Source: Pseudomonadota bacterium
Lineage (GTDB): Bacteria > Desulfobacterota > Desulfobulbia > Desulfobulbales > Desulfocapsaceae
Assembly: GCA_023412495.1 (NCBI GenBank)
Contig: JAEYNP010000139.1
Coordinates: 1 to 64,000 of the forward strand
Direction: 5' to 3'
DNA length: 64,000 nt
The translations under genes were made by a program, and so were the position numbers. The notes beneath the pieces are model-generated. The model was not told the origin of the DNA and did not search any database. It was given only the letters and a program-made list of their open reading frames with translations. Shown here piece by piece: positions 13,399 to 23,213 of the stretch. Each line of letters begins with the position of its first letter. Positions within the stretch are counted from its first letter, which is position 1.

Positions 13399-14650
13399 TC
13401 CAATCGAAGTAACTACATCAGTGGCACACTCGGCTAAAATCCGCATCTTGTTTGTTGCACATGATTCTCGATTGCATGGCGCGCAATTAACGCTGCTAAA
13501 CATAGTGAAAAACCTGGATCGGTCAAAATTCGTTCCGTTTGTGGTATCTCCGGAATCCGGTCCATTTACTGAAGAAGTTGCGCGATTGGACATCCCAGTC
13601 TTTACAGGATTAGTTATGCGCTGGGTTTTTCGGCAGAACCCCGTTTTGTTCTCGCCCGCGCTCTTCACCCCATGGCGGTTACTAAGAACACCAGCGATCT
13701 TTACTTTGTTCATATTTGGATTGCCGATACGACTATGCAAACTTTTACTGCTCCTTCATCGCCAAAGCATTGATGTCGTATACACCAACACCATCACCGT
13801 GGTAGACGGCGCAATTGCAGCCAAAGTTTGGCGTAGACCACATATCTGGCATCTGCATGAAAATATTGGCACCAGTAAAGGTCTGCTGAGGCTATTGCCC
13901 GCACGGTATGTGGCTAATGCTCTTGCGCTCAAGTTGTCTACACGAATTATTGTTCCATCACACTCACTTAAAGAGCAAATTTTTGGCGATCAAATTACAT
14001 TGCCAAAAGTCAACGTCATTCATAACGGAGTTGATACAACCCGATTTAGCCCCGAGCCTCCCACTTATTTTTTTCACAGAGGATTAAGTATTCCAATTGA
14101 TGCACTTCTTGTAGGAATTTGTGGTGCAATTCAAACGCCCAAAGGGCATGACACTTTTATCAAAGCCGCCGCTGAAGTATTGCAAAAACTCCCCAATGTA
14201 CATTTTGTGGTGATTGGGGAAGGACTACCGGAGTATTTACGTCATCTTATTGATCTGTCAAGCAGCCTTGGCTTGACGGGGAAATTTCATTTCACTGGGT
14301 GGCGATCAGACATTCCTGAAATATTCCGCGAGTTGCATGTGCTCGTGATTGCTTCAAACCAAGAAGCATTTGGTCTAACGGCGATCGAAGGGATGGCCAC
14401 TGGTTTGCCTGTCGTTGCCACACGTTGTGGTGGACCGGAAGAGGTGATTGTACACGAAAGAACGGGATTCCTTGTCGCAATTGACAATTCTGCCGTCATG
14501 GCGCAACGGATCATAGAGCTTCTCTCTAGCGCTGATCTACGCCAGTGCATGGGCCGGGCGGGCCGGGAACTCACTGAAAGGTTCTTTACCATTGAGTGTT
14601 GCGTGAAAAAGATTGAGAAAATAATTGAAGCGACGCAATCTATGCGATAA
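13391..14650 (+). CDS. Glycosyltransferase family 4
   Basis: 419 aa from the ATG at 13391 (MTDPIEVTT), which overlaps the previous stop by 8 nt; the longer frame from 13340 is unlikely. GT-B fold signs: N-terminal ILFVAHDSRLHGAQLTLLNI, the central KVNVIHNGVDTTRFSP, and a C-terminal E-x7-E motif within NQEAFGLTAIEGMATGLPVVATRCGGPEEVI. It is a retaining transferase acting on nucleotide sugars, with a hydrophobic patch (residues 90-125) for membrane contact. It is the last gene of the plus-strand block; only 22 nt separate it from the convergent gene. Confidence 0.9.
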   Translation: MTDPIEVTTSVAHSAKIRILFVAHDSRLHGAQLTLLNIVKNLDRSKFVPFVVSPESGPFTEEVARLDIPVFTGLVMRWVFRQNPVLFSPALFTPWRLLRTPAIFTLFIFGLPIRLCKLLLLLHRQSIDVVYTNTITVVDGAIAAKVWRRPHIWHLHENIGTSKGLLRLLPARYVANALALKLSTRIIVPSHSLKEQIFGDQITLPKVNVIHNGVDTTRFSPEPPTYFFHRGLSIPIDALLVGICGAIQTPKGHDTFIKAAAEVLQKLPNVHFVVIGEGLPEYLRHLIDLSSSLGLTGKFHFTGWRSDIPEIFRELHVLVIASNQEAFGLTAIEGMATGLPVVATRCGGPEEVIVHERTGFLVAIDNSAVMAQRIIELLSSADLRQCMGRAGRELTERFFTIECCVKKIEKIIEATQSMR

Positions 14651-14672
14651 TAATCTATTCTGTCTCACCAAT

Positions 14673-15863
14673 TTAGTCTTTTTCTAGCAAAATTTGAGAG
14701 TACATTAAAGAGACTTTCTGTTTCAGCAGATTACTGTCGAGTCTTTCAAGTGCTGTTCGCCAATTGATCTGTGATGCTCTGTCCACTAAATCATCGTCCT
14801 CAAGGCCCCTTCTAATAGCCATTTCGACAATGTCTGGATCTTCAGGTGGTACAATCATCCCGCTAACGCCGTGATCAATCCATTCTGAAACACACGCCGT
14901 GCAACTCTGGATGGGGAATGAACCCATTGTCAGGGCTTCAAGAAATGACGTGCTGACCCCGTCACTGATGCTTAAACCGATGGAGATTCTCGCTTGAGCA
15001 TGCAAAGAAAGCATTTCTTGGTGGGGAGTGCTTTTGGGAATAATTCGTACGGGAATACCTGATTCTAAAGAGAACAGTTCCGCTGCCAGCAAGACGTCTG
15101 GAGGTGCCGAATAGATGACTACCGTATAGCCTGCCATGATATCAGAGCAACGTCTCAATGCGCGCAGCCCAACCAAAGCCCGGCCCGCCCAACTTTGATA
15201 TCCTTTCAGCATAATCAGCTTGCGTGCAGATGGTGCGATTTGATTTCTTGTGATTTCAACCTGCTGTAAGTCAAACCCACCAGCATTCGGAAACACCGGC
15301 ATCATCCGGCCATTGAAGCCGAATTTTTGCGCCAGTTTCATGTCTCTTTCGCATTCGCAAGAGTAGTAGTTGCAGTTCGCCAGAACTTCGGTGATTTTTA
15401 ACGAGTGGCTTTGCAGTCGACCAAACAGGAAAATATCGCTCCCCCAATTGGTGACGAGCCACGGCGGAAACGGGCCTTCAAATTGCTTCTTTGTGTCCAA
15501 CGTCAGGTAACCAGCTGCCTGCATTTCAAGGGAGTGAATTAGGTCGGGGTAAATCCTCTTCACAACTGCCTTTAGTCGCCTCGCTCTGAAACCATGCACG
15601 GCGTCACGGAAGGTCTTTCGCAGCAAGAGGTTAGTTCCGAGTAAAAACAGTGAATGCAACCTTGCGTTAACTTTGCCGACTTTTCTTGCAGACCAGCCAA
15701 AAAACGGAGAATGCACAGTTACCCCATCCAATTCCGGATGAATTTCAAGAGTTCCAGTGCTGGAAAACAGGTGGACCTCCAGGCAGTTGGGATCAAGTTG
15801 CTTGACCCAGCGCGCGACATGGACACTGTCGGGCATAGCAACCAATAAAATGACCTTTTTCAT
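14673..15863 (-). CDS. Glycosyltransferase, GT4-like
   Basis: 396 aa. It starts MKKVILLVAMPDSVHVARWVKQL, as in GT-B enzymes. The C-terminal domain includes KLIMLKGYQSWAGRALVGLRAL, IPVRIIPKSTPHQEML and SISDGVSTSFLEALTMGSFPIQS, where SxxDGxSxSxLEAmxxGxxP is the nucleotide-sugar binding segment of GT4. It begins the minus-strand block. The specific sugar cannot be told. Confidence 0.8.
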   Translation of the reverse strand: MKKVILLVAMPDSVHVARWVKQLDPNCLEVHLFSSTGTLEIHPELDGVTVHSPFFGWSARKVGKVNARLHSLFLLGTNLLLRKTFRDAVHGFRARRLKAVVKRIYPDLIHSLEMQAAGYLTLDTKKQFEGPFPPWLVTNWGSDIFLFGRLQSHSLKITEVLANCNYYSCECERDMKLAQKFGFNGRMMPVFPNAGGFDLQQVEITRNQIAPSARKLIMLKGYQSWAGRALVGLRALRRCSDIMAGYTVVIYSAPPDVLLAAELFSLESGIPVRIIPKSTPHQEMLSLHAQARISIGLSISDGVSTSFLEALTMGSFPIQSCTACVSEWIDHGVSGMIVPPEDPDIVEMAIRRGLEDDDLVDRASQINWRTALERLDSNLLKQKVSLMYSQILLEKD

Positions 15864-15887
15864 GTGCTTCTTCCATTTACCGACACG

Positions 15888-17528
15888 TCAATGCAACTGA
15901 ATGTCTGACAAGCGCCACAGCGCTAGCGATTTATCGGTGTAAGCACCGTTTCCCTCCGTGCATTTTTCCGTAATGAGTCGAAGTGGTGTCGGTAAATTAA
16001 ATGGTTCCGCCTGTAAATTAAGAGGCCGCCAAATATCTTTTCCTAATAGATCGCGATTCTCCTCGCGTCCAGGAAATGTAGTTGTTAACAGATAACGAGA
16101 ACCACTGCGTTTGAAATTTTCCAGGACCTTTTGCGCATCAGCAAAATTCAAATGGACCAGGCAATCGCGACAAAAAATCAGATCCACGCATGGTAATTCA
16201 TCGTCCGTCAAATTAAGGCACATGAATTTTCTCATGTCATTACCGAAATCGCGTTGATTTTTTTCAACAAGAATGTCGACGATGTCGACACCGATATAGG
16301 TCTTCACTCCCAGCCGCACAGTTTTCATCCAAAACAAGTCTCCGCATGGCGCATCCATCATCGTCTGAATTTTGAACTGCTTAATCAATTCGGGTAACTC
16401 ATGGCGAATTTCCTGGGTTTGCTCTAGATCCGATCCGGAACCGGAACGGGATTCTTTGCCCCCAAATGTATTTTTTTCATAAATGAATGAAAATTTTTGC
16501 TGCAAATCAATTGGACTTAGTCGTAACAGTCGGTACCTGACTAAATCCGATAACTTCTTGATGCTGAGAAAAACGTTGCTTACCAAACTAACCCATCGCC
16601 GCACCAACAGCCGGATTCCGGCATCGACAATTGCCTGCGAGAGCATGAAGACCGACATCGCGACAGCCTGGAGCGGTCCATTGCGCAAACTGCCGATAGC
16701 CATCAGTGACACATTGCCCGCGGCCGAATAGAAGCGCCTTTGCCAGAAGCTGGTTGCAATTTCCGTATAGACCAGACAGGCAGATTTGTGGCCGCTTGAG
16801 TCCAAATCAGCGGGCGTTAAACGCCGTGAGAATCCTATGAGCAAGCTATTGATTTCGGCAAGTGCCACTTGTTTCATCGTGACGCTGCTTTGTGCCGCGT
16901 GCTGCCGTCCCTTAACCAACACATCAGAAGTGTGAATAAATCGAAAACTTTCCGCCATTCTGAACCACAAGTCATAGTCCTGGGTAGTGCGAAGAGCCTC
17001 ATCGAAAATACCGCAAGCAGTGAATGCCCGTCGCGGTATCAAAAGGGTACATCCGTGTAGTACGTTAGCCGTAGTTAGAAAGTACCGGAATTTCTCCGGC
17101 GCAACAACAGGCATACGAATTACCTGAAATTGACCAAGAACATCAGAAAATGATGCCCAGTCGCTGTAAAGAATAGCATCCGGAAAACCCATTTTGGCCA
17201 GTGCATCAATCTGAGTCGATATCTTGTTCGGATAGTAAAGATCATCGTGGCTGAGCCAGGAAAAATAGTCCCCCCTCATTTCGAGGATTCCTCGGTTCAA
17301 GGCCGTTGCTACGCCGCCGTTCTCTTTTGAAAAGTAGCGGATCCTGTCGCCGTATGACAGTGCGATGCGCTCGGTGGCGTCCCCATCCTTCGATCCGTCG
17401 TTAACCACGACGATTTCGATATTGGGATAGGTTTGGGCCAACGCACTGTCGACCGCCTCACGCAAATAGTCGGAGCCGTTGAATACCGGGATAACAATGG
17501 AAACTTTTGGTAGAATGGTCACCGTCAC
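15888..17528 (-). CDS. GT2 glycosyltransferase fused to a methyltransferase
   Basis: About 546 aa from a GTG at 17528 preceded by AGGTGG; a longer ATG frame from 17618 is open but has an atypical N-terminus. The N-terminal GT2 domain has VSIVIPVFNGSDYLREAVDSAL, VVNDGSKDG and the DxD-like LSHDDLYY. The middle is a hydrophobic/linker region. The C-terminal ~180 residues are a class I methyltransferase: MMDAPCGDLFWMK (motif I), YIGVDIV, then DLIFCRDCLVHLNFADAQKVLENF. The fusion suggests that sugar transfer and methylation (possibly chain capping) are done by one protein. Confidence 0.88.
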   Translation of the reverse strand: MTVTILPKVSIVIPVFNGSDYLREAVDSALAQTYPNIEIVVVNDGSKDGDATERIALSYGDRIRYFSKENGGVATALNRGILEMRGDYFSWLSHDDLYYPNKISTQIDALAKMGFPDAILYSDWASFSDVLGQFQVIRMPVVAPEKFRYFLTTANVLHGCTLLIPRRAFTACGIFDEALRTTQDYDLWFRMAESFRFIHTSDVLVKGRQHAAQSSVTMKQVALAEINSLLIGFSRRLTPADLDSSGHKSACLVYTEIATSFWQRRFYSAAGNVSLMAIGSLRNGPLQAVAMSVFMLSQAIVDAGIRLLVRRWVSLVSNVFLSIKKLSDLVRYRLLRLSPIDLQQKFSFIYEKNTFGGKESRSGSGSDLEQTQEIRHELPELIKQFKIQTMMDAPCGDLFWMKTVRLGVKTYIGVDIVDILVEKNQRDFGNDMRKFMCLNLTDDELPCVDLIFCRDCLVHLNFADAQKVLENFKRSGSRYLLTTTFPGREENRDLLGKDIWRPLNLQAEPFNLPTPLRLITEKCTEGNGAYTDKSLALWRLSDIQLH

Positions 17529-18119
17529 GCGCCACCTAAGGAGTTGGATTAGAGCAGTTTTTTTCAAGTAGTGTGGCAACACATCGCAGATGTATGACTC
17601 TTGCGCAAAGGCCACCACCGAATGTCCTGACTAGCAAATTTGGGCCAATCTCGCTCCAGTTGGGATTGGTCATCAGAGCTGCGCCGTAATAGCCTTACAA
17701 CTTGCGATACCATTGCGCCGTAGCAACCAGCCCATGTCCTTGTCCTCCCAACTGATCTCTTCCAACGTAATGGTCCCCTATTTGGCAATCGTCATCGTGT
17801 CCTGGGCTGCCAGAGTTGTTCGAATGTGTGCGAAAAAGACGAGTATATTCCTGCAGGGCGAAAATGTAGAGTTTTTCTTCTGCCAGAGATAAGTCCGCGA
17901 AATGTGTATTGCACTTTTCCCCTTCATATACCTAACCACCTGAGATCAACCACCAATCATCAGGTTTAAGTTGTTCTTATGGCTCCGTTATCACATCTAC
18001 CCATCCCCCACATTGGGGATGGTGGGCTTCAAGCCACTCGCTCTATTCGTTTATTGAACGCCTCATCTAATGTCGCGACCGACAGCATTCACGAATAATC
18101 AAATGTACAGCATCGTCTC
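17529..18119. other. ~590-bp gap in the glycan locus
   Basis: No convincing gene. A 74-codon minus frame (17564-17788) and a frame reading WEDKDMGWLLRR may be vestiges of a decayed glycosyltransferase, but no family match can be argued. The region probably holds the promoter of the gene starting at 17528. Confidence 0.35.
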
Positions 18120-19628
18120 TCAGGACACCGATGATTTAGTAAATTTCTTTTTCATGGTCCTCAAGACACGCGCTACAATGCGCGCCCACTTGATCGGTCG
18201 ATACCCGAGCAAGGTCTGATAACGAGCATGCAACGACTGATAGTCATTTTTTAGGGTAGCCAGTTCGCGTTCCACCGGCAACCATCTCCTGATGTCTGTA
18301 AAATTTTCGGGCTCAGGGATGTTCTTAACTTCAAAATTGCGAATGGCATAAAACGCACCATGAGAGTTCTTTAGCAACTCTCCTTTAAAGTCGGCACTGT
18401 GAAAGTTCTCGCAAACGTAGAATGACCATGATTCGTCGAAATCTGCGGGCTCCCATCCTGATCGGTGCTCTTGCACTGAACTGCCACCCAGACCCCAGCC
18501 ATCGACTTGACCCTTTTCCATGTGCTGCGGCATGTAACCAAGGGGCGTGAATACCATTATTTGTTCACGAACCACCCGCTCACACTCCGTAATCACTCTT
18601 AAGCCCACATCTTTTTTTAGGTGTTGAATCACATCAAGCAAGAAGACGCTGTCGACAGAGTTGGTGCCGAACTGTTGAAGCACCTCAAGTGCTCCCGAAC
18701 GAATAACGATGACACCTTTGTCGCCAGCGTAGCGGTAGGACAAAATGTCCGAGTACTCTAGCAACGGCTCCACCATGAAGTGCAATTTTGGCCGAAAGTA
18801 GTTCATGGGAACAATGCCGCAACCTATATCAACTACCACCTCGGTTACTTTCACAGCTTTCTCAACAGCAGCCAACAATTCTCCAGGTGTCTTGAAATAG
18901 TAGTGACTACCCGTAGCCTTGATCTGACCCGCAACCTCAAGCGTTGTATCTCGGGCAGGTTCCAGTGGGAAACTAAAAAGATTGGCTACGCTAGGTAATG
19001 TAGGAGAGCTAAGCACCACCATAATCGTGTTCGGTTTACTCGGTTTATGGGCGGCATCGAATATTCGACCTTCAAGATCTTCATAAAAGAACTCGCAATT
19101 TCTCAACTCGGAAAAAGCATTTTCCCTTATGCCGGTGAGCACATGGTGTTCATTTCCCGGCGTCTCATCGTAAGGAACACCAATCATGACACGGTGCCGA
19201 AATCGTATGCTTTTGATTAAATCCAGACCACTGGGCACATGCTCCAGTACCCCCCTTGATACAACATAGTCAAAAATCTCGGCCTGCGGAATAAATGTTG
19301 TCAGATCTTCGATCCGATAGGTCACGTTAGATCTAGGGAAATACTTTCGCGCATAAACTTCACATTCCTCTGAAATGTCAACGCCAGTGATGCAACAGCC
19401 CGGCAAACTTGATAGCAATGCACATCCGTAACCACTTCCAAATCCGAGATCAGCCACGCTAACCTGGATGCTGTTTGGTGGCTTATTCGCAAGGTCAGAC
19501 GCGATCACCGCATGGAAAAATGAATAGGAACTGCGATGCCGAACTAGTTCGCTCTCGTCATGCGAGACATAGGGCACTAAACGTTCACCGTTGTTGTATA
19601 TCAATTGCTGTAATTTATTCAAATTCAA
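18120..19628 (-). CDS. Tandem-domain SAM methyltransferase
   Basis: 502 aa with two Rossmann methyltransferase modules. The first: VADLGFGSGYGCALLSSLPGCCITGVDISEEC (about 60-91) with VVSRGVLEHVPSG. The second: VEKAVKVTEVVVDIGCGIVPMNYF (about 257-280) with VDSVFLLDVIQHLKKDVGLRVITECERVV. A C-terminal basic helix ends the protein. The first has a complete GxGxG motif I; the second has DIGCGI. It could methylate two positions of the chain or have one regulatory domain. It lies between the GT2 fusion and Wzt on the same strand. Confidence 0.8.
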   Translation of the reverse strand: MNLNKLQQLIYNNGERLVPYVSHDESELVRHRSSYSFFHAVIASDLANKPPNSIQVSVADLGFGSGYGCALLSSLPGCCITGVDISEECEVYARKYFPRSNVTYRIEDLTTFIPQAEIFDYVVSRGVLEHVPSGLDLIKSIRFRHRVMIGVPYDETPGNEHHVLTGIRENAFSELRNCEFFYEDLEGRIFDAAHKPSKPNTIMVVLSSPTLPSVANLFSFPLEPARDTTLEVAGQIKATGSHYYFKTPGELLAAVEKAVKVTEVVVDIGCGIVPMNYFRPKLHFMVEPLLEYSDILSYRYAGDKGVIVIRSGALEVLQQFGTNSVDSVFLLDVIQHLKKDVGLRVITECERVVREQIMVFTPLGYMPQHMEKGQVDGWGLGGSSVQEHRSGWEPADFDESWSFYVCENFHSADFKGELLKNSHGAFYAIRNFEVKNIPEPENFTDIRRWLPVERELATLKNDYQSLHARYQTLLGYRPIKWARIVARVLRTMKKKFTKSSVS

Positions 19629-19665
19629 CCCAAGGAGTTATTGATCACAGGCCAGCAGTAACAGC

Positions 19666-20949
19666 TTATATTTTGACAGTTTCCCATACAAAAAGCGGGC
19701 GAGTAGAGCTTGAAAATGGACCAAAATAATCGCCGCGCACGTATTCGCCATCATATATTTCTACGGTCAATATATCGCTTTTTGTGACTAGATTGGCGTA
19801 TCCTCTGGCGAATAAGACTAGACTTACGCGATACAGTCCATTATTGAAGAAGTGTTTAGGAATATGGCAGACGCTTCTGTAGTCACCAATAGGCATTGGC
19901 CGCCCGTACCATGCAACTTCATGATTGTTGATTGATCCAAAAACACAGTTGTTTTCGCTATCGTGAACAATCAAGTTGAGTCCAACCGAGGCGCCATCTT
20001 TCAGTACGGTGTAATGGATCTCAATCAGAAAGGGTGAGTCGGTATCAATTTTAGGGACGTCGCTATGAAGCACGTCGCATATTTCAACTTTTGTAACGAC
20101 AGCTTCGCTATTTTGAAGTAACCCACCGTTAGCAGCTGATTCGGCGACCAGATTAGCTGTTTGAGATTTCTGATCGCTCAAATATCTGTGGCTCACGACA
20201 TTGGATTCGCCATCAATGATCAATTTACCCTGGTCGACGAGCAAAGCCCGCGTACAGAGCGAACGTACCGCCCCGATATTATGACTTACAAAAATCACGG
20301 TACGCCCATCTTTGCCAAATGAATCCATTTTGCCAAGACATTTTTTCTGAAACCGTGCATCGCCTACAGCCAGCACTTCATCAACTATCAAAATCTCCGG
20401 CTCCAGATGCGCAGCCACAGCAAATGCGAGTCGCACATACATCCCGCTGGAATATCTTTTGACTGGCGTATCAAGAAATTTTTCTACTTCTGCAAACGTT
20501 ACGATCTCATCAAATTTTTTCTTAATCTCGGCCCTGCTCATGCCTAAAATCGCGCCATTGAGGTAGATGTTTTCACGCCCTGTCAGTTCCGGATGAAAGC
20601 CAGTGCCCACCTCGAGCAAACTTGCTACACGACCATTTATCTTCACCCGCCCCGTGGTTGGTTCGGTTATACGTGATAGCACTTTTAGCAGCGTTGATTT
20701 GCCGGCCCCATTGCGGCCGATGATCCCCAGGCGGTCGCCTTTTTGAATCTCAAAATTTACATCTTTAAGTGCCCAAAACTCTTCGCGCAGCGGGTTGTCA
20801 ACTATCTTGCCGGAGGTCCCAATCAGTTTTTGTAAAAACCTCTTTGTCCTGTTGGCCAGGACATCGCGTAGCGAAGTGTAACCTTCCTGTCGCTGGTGCC
20901 CAATAATATATTTCTTCGAAAGATTTTCGACTGTGATGATGGATGCCAT
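19666..20949 (-). CDS. wzt: O-antigen ABC exporter ATPase Wzt with carbohydrate-binding C-domain
   Basis: 427 aa. Walker A GRNGAGKST (78-86), signature YSSGMYVRLAF (about 164), Walker B EILIVDEVLAVGD, and the H-loop SHN in VIFVSHNIGAVRSL. The C-terminal ~165 residues form the immunoglobulin-like Wzt_C domain (SPFLIEIHYTVLKDGASVGLNL..., FNNGLYRVSLVLFARGYANL), which reads the non-reducing end modification of the glycan. A Wzt with this domain implies that chain length is set by a terminal cap, which agrees with the methyltransferases in the locus. It partners Wzm (7141-7992). Confidence 0.93.
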   Translation of the reverse strand: MASIITVENLSKKYIIGHQRQEGYTSLRDVLANRTKRFLQKLIGTSGKIVDNPLREEFWALKDVNFEIQKGDRLGIIGRNGAGKSTLLKVLSRITEPTTGRVKINGRVASLLEVGTGFHPELTGRENIYLNGAILGMSRAEIKKKFDEIVTFAEVEKFLDTPVKRYSSGMYVRLAFAVAAHLEPEILIVDEVLAVGDARFQKKCLGKMDSFGKDGRTVIFVSHNIGAVRSLCTRALLVDQGKLIIDGESNVVSHRYLSDQKSQTANLVAESAANGGLLQNSEAVVTKVEICDVLHSDVPKIDTDSPFLIEIHYTVLKDGASVGLNLIVHDSENNCVFGSINNHEVAWYGRPMPIGDYRSVCHIPKHFFNNGLYRVSLVLFARGYANLVTKSDILTVEIYDGEYVRGDYFGPFSSSTRPLFVWETVKI

Positions 20950-21115
20950 TTTCTTAGATCACATCCTCAAAAGATGAGTGTGGTGATGGTGATAATATTT
21001 GCTCCGGCATTTAAACATCTGAATCAAGAGCCACAAGCACCACTCCGCTTTCAGCATATAACATTCGCCGTTGTAATTTTGAATGCAGACAGTGCAAAGT
21101 GGGGCATCCAACATC

Positions 21116-22063
21116 TCACTTTTGGCAGTTACAGAACCACTCCCAGGTTTTCTCCAGGCCTGTTTGCAGATCGGTTTGCGCAACCCAGGAAAACTTCTTT
21201 TCCGCTTTTGAACTGTTCAAGACTATGCGCTTCACATCGATGGTTCTTGCTGCCATTGGTGTCTTGGCAATTTTCAATCCTGTAACTATTTCAATCAAAT
21301 TCATCAGCTCTTCGATACTGTAGCCTTTCCCGGTACCAATATTGTACACATCTGCATCACGGTCGCCATAAGCGCCTTCTTCCAGAACTTTGCAACAAAA
21401 ATTGACGAAGTCATCGATATACAGATAGTCTCTGACCGCATCTCCTTTGCCCCAGACAGGAATGACCTTGCCTTCGAAAAGATAGTTGAAAGTGGTCGGG
21501 ATAATCCCAAATCCTTCTCTATATTCCTGTCCTGGCCCATAGACATTAGAAGGTCGAAGAATTATGGCATTGTTTCCAGTCTGCCGGCAATAGGCGCAGA
21601 TAAATTTTTCAAGAGCTGCCTTCCCTGCTCCATAGTATGACAATGGCGAAAGGGGCATTTTTTCAGAAACATTCTCCGCATCAATGTTTCCATAAATTGC
21701 CCCGCCGGTTGACACATAGACGAGGTTGACATGAGGGAACCTTTGCAGACACTCAAGAAGACGTAACGACGGGAGAAGGTTAGTGGTTACTTCAATAGAA
21801 GGGTGTAAACTGGATGATCCGGGAGTGGTTTCAGAAGCAAGATGAAATAGAGTTCGACAGCGCGGCAACAATTTTTCCAATACTTCAAAAGTATCGAGGC
21901 TGCACTGGAAGTGCTCGACATTTTTAAATGATCCGCAATCAAAATGTCTTCTTGAAATGGTATAAATTTCCGGATAAGTCAACTGCAACCGGGCGGTTAA
22001 AGCCTTGCCAATGAATCCGCTCCCTCCCAGGATGATAATGCCTTTGGCATCAATTGTTTTCAT
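21116..22063 (-). CDS. NAD-dependent epimerase/dehydratase (UDP-glucose 4-epimerase-like)
   Basis: About 315 aa from the ATG at 22063 (MKTIDAKGIIILGG), which overlaps the upstream stop by 14 nt. GGSGFIGKALTARL is the GxxGxxG motif. VYVSTGGAIYG and SYYGAGKAALEKFI give the Ser-Tyr-x3-Lys triad, and RPSNVYGPGQ and DYLYIDDF are extended-SDR markers. It interconverts or dehydrates a nucleotide sugar for this glycan; the substrate is unknown. Confidence 0.87.
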   Translation of the reverse strand: MKTIDAKGIIILGGSGFIGKALTARLQLTYPEIYTISRRHFDCGSFKNVEHFQCSLDTFEVLEKLLPRCRTLFHLASETTPGSSSLHPSIEVTTNLLPSLRLLECLQRFPHVNLVYVSTGGAIYGNIDAENVSEKMPLSPLSYYGAGKAALEKFICAYCRQTGNNAIILRPSNVYGPGQEYREGFGIIPTTFNYLFEGKVIPVWGKGDAVRDYLYIDDFVNFCCKVLEEGAYGDRDADVYNIGTGKGYSIEELMNLIEIVTGLKIAKTPMAARTIDVKRIVLNSSKAEKKFSWVAQTDLQTGLEKTWEWFCNCQK

Positions 22064-23213
22064 CGAGCAACATTTGATAGGCTTTTTGGTAGCGGAGAGC
22101 GCAGTCTGACCATGTACCAATTTCTTGTTTCACCCACTGTTTGGCTGCTTCTGTAATTTTCCGGTTATTTGCAGCATCACTCAGCCATTCGACAGCTTGG
22201 TTGAATCCTTCTTGAGACCGTACCAGCAATCCTGTTTGTTTATCTTCAATGAAATTGCGATGAGCGGGTAAATCCGATGCTATAATCGGCAAGCCTGCAG
22301 CCATGGCTTCCAGCATCACCTGAGGGCGCCCTTCATCATGGGCACTTAAAGTTATTAACCCGGTGGCATAAGGGAACCATTTTTCACGGAGTTCATTCGG
22401 GAAGGTTGAGCCATGGTAGTTGATCCAGCCGGGGACCTCCATTTCCTCCTGCATTGGCCCAAAGAGATGCAATTCGTGATGTGGGTTGTTCGAAAACAAA
22501 TTCTCGCTCCAGTTGAACAAAGAACCTATTTTCCCTTTTGTCAGGCGAGAAACGACCAGCCATTTATACTTTTTGCCAGAAAAAGCATCCCTTTTGACAC
22601 TAAACCAAGCATCATCGATCCCCAGAGGAATTGTTACTATTCTTGCTAAATCACCGAACTGGTGTTCCAGTTCTTTTTTCATCCACTCCGCATTCGGCGC
22701 CAGAATGCATTTTCTTCTCTTGATAACTGCCCTCAGCAGCATTTTCATTCCGGGAATTTTCAAGAATGCATAATCACTGCCAAATACTGTTATAAGTACT
22801 GGCGTGTGGCCCTGCCAGAGCGACAAAGAAGTCTGCAGCCAGTTAAGATGGAGTAAATCTACTGAGTTTTGCCTTTTATAAACTCTAAACAAGTAGATGA
22901 GCAGATGTGCCGCAGCAGACAGGGAACGAATGTTCCTTCGCCGGACAAGGTGCGCTATTCCTCCCTTTTTCATCAACCACAAGAGCCATCGCGATTCACT
23001 CTCAGTGCAGGAACATGCTACCTTATCGGGCAACTTACCTGGAGGACCCCAGTATCGCAAATTGAGCTGAGGTGACTCTGCAAGGGCCGTGAGTAACTGC
23101 CGAATAAAAATACCCTTCCAATCCTGATTATCTTTTGGATAAGAAGTACTGACAAAGAGTAGAGATACAGGGGAATCTCCACTTTCCATTCCTACTTTAC
23201 TCAACTCGGTCAT
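22050..23213 (-). CDS. Glycosyltransferase family 4
   Basis: About 387 aa from the ATG at 23213 (MTELSKVGMESGDS); a longer frame to 23249 is less likely, and an ATG at 23189 is possible. It opens SLLFVSTSYPKDNQDWKGIFIRQLL, has HLLHLNWL-type acceptor-domain sequence and ends with SAHDEGRPQVMLEAMAAGLPIIASDLPAHRNFI, the GT4 E-x7-E region. It overlaps both neighbours slightly, consistent with one operon. Confidence 0.9.
   Translation of the reverse strand: MTELSKVGMESGDSPVSLLFVSTSYPKDNQDWKGIFIRQLLTALAESPQLNLRYWGPPGKLPDKVACSCTESESRWLLWLMKKGGIAHLVRRRNIRSLSAAAHLLIYLFRVYKRQNSVDLLHLNWLQTSLSLWQGHTPVLITVFGSDYAFLKIPGMKMLLRAVIKRRKCILAPNAEWMKKELEHQFGDLARIVTIPLGIDDAWFSVKRDAFSGKKYKWLVVSRLTKGKIGSLFNWSENLFSNNPHHELHLFGPMQEEMEVPGWINYHGSTFPNELREKWFPYATGLITLSAHDEGRPQVMLEAMAAGLPIIASDLPAHRNFIEDKQTGLLVRSQEGFNQAVEWLSDAANNRKITEAAKQWVKQEIGTWSDCALRYQKAYQMLLDENN

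Noticed and set aside
17564..17788. 74-codon minus frame upstream of the GT2-methyltransferase gene
   Set aside because: Arg-rich with no family match; could at most be a relic.
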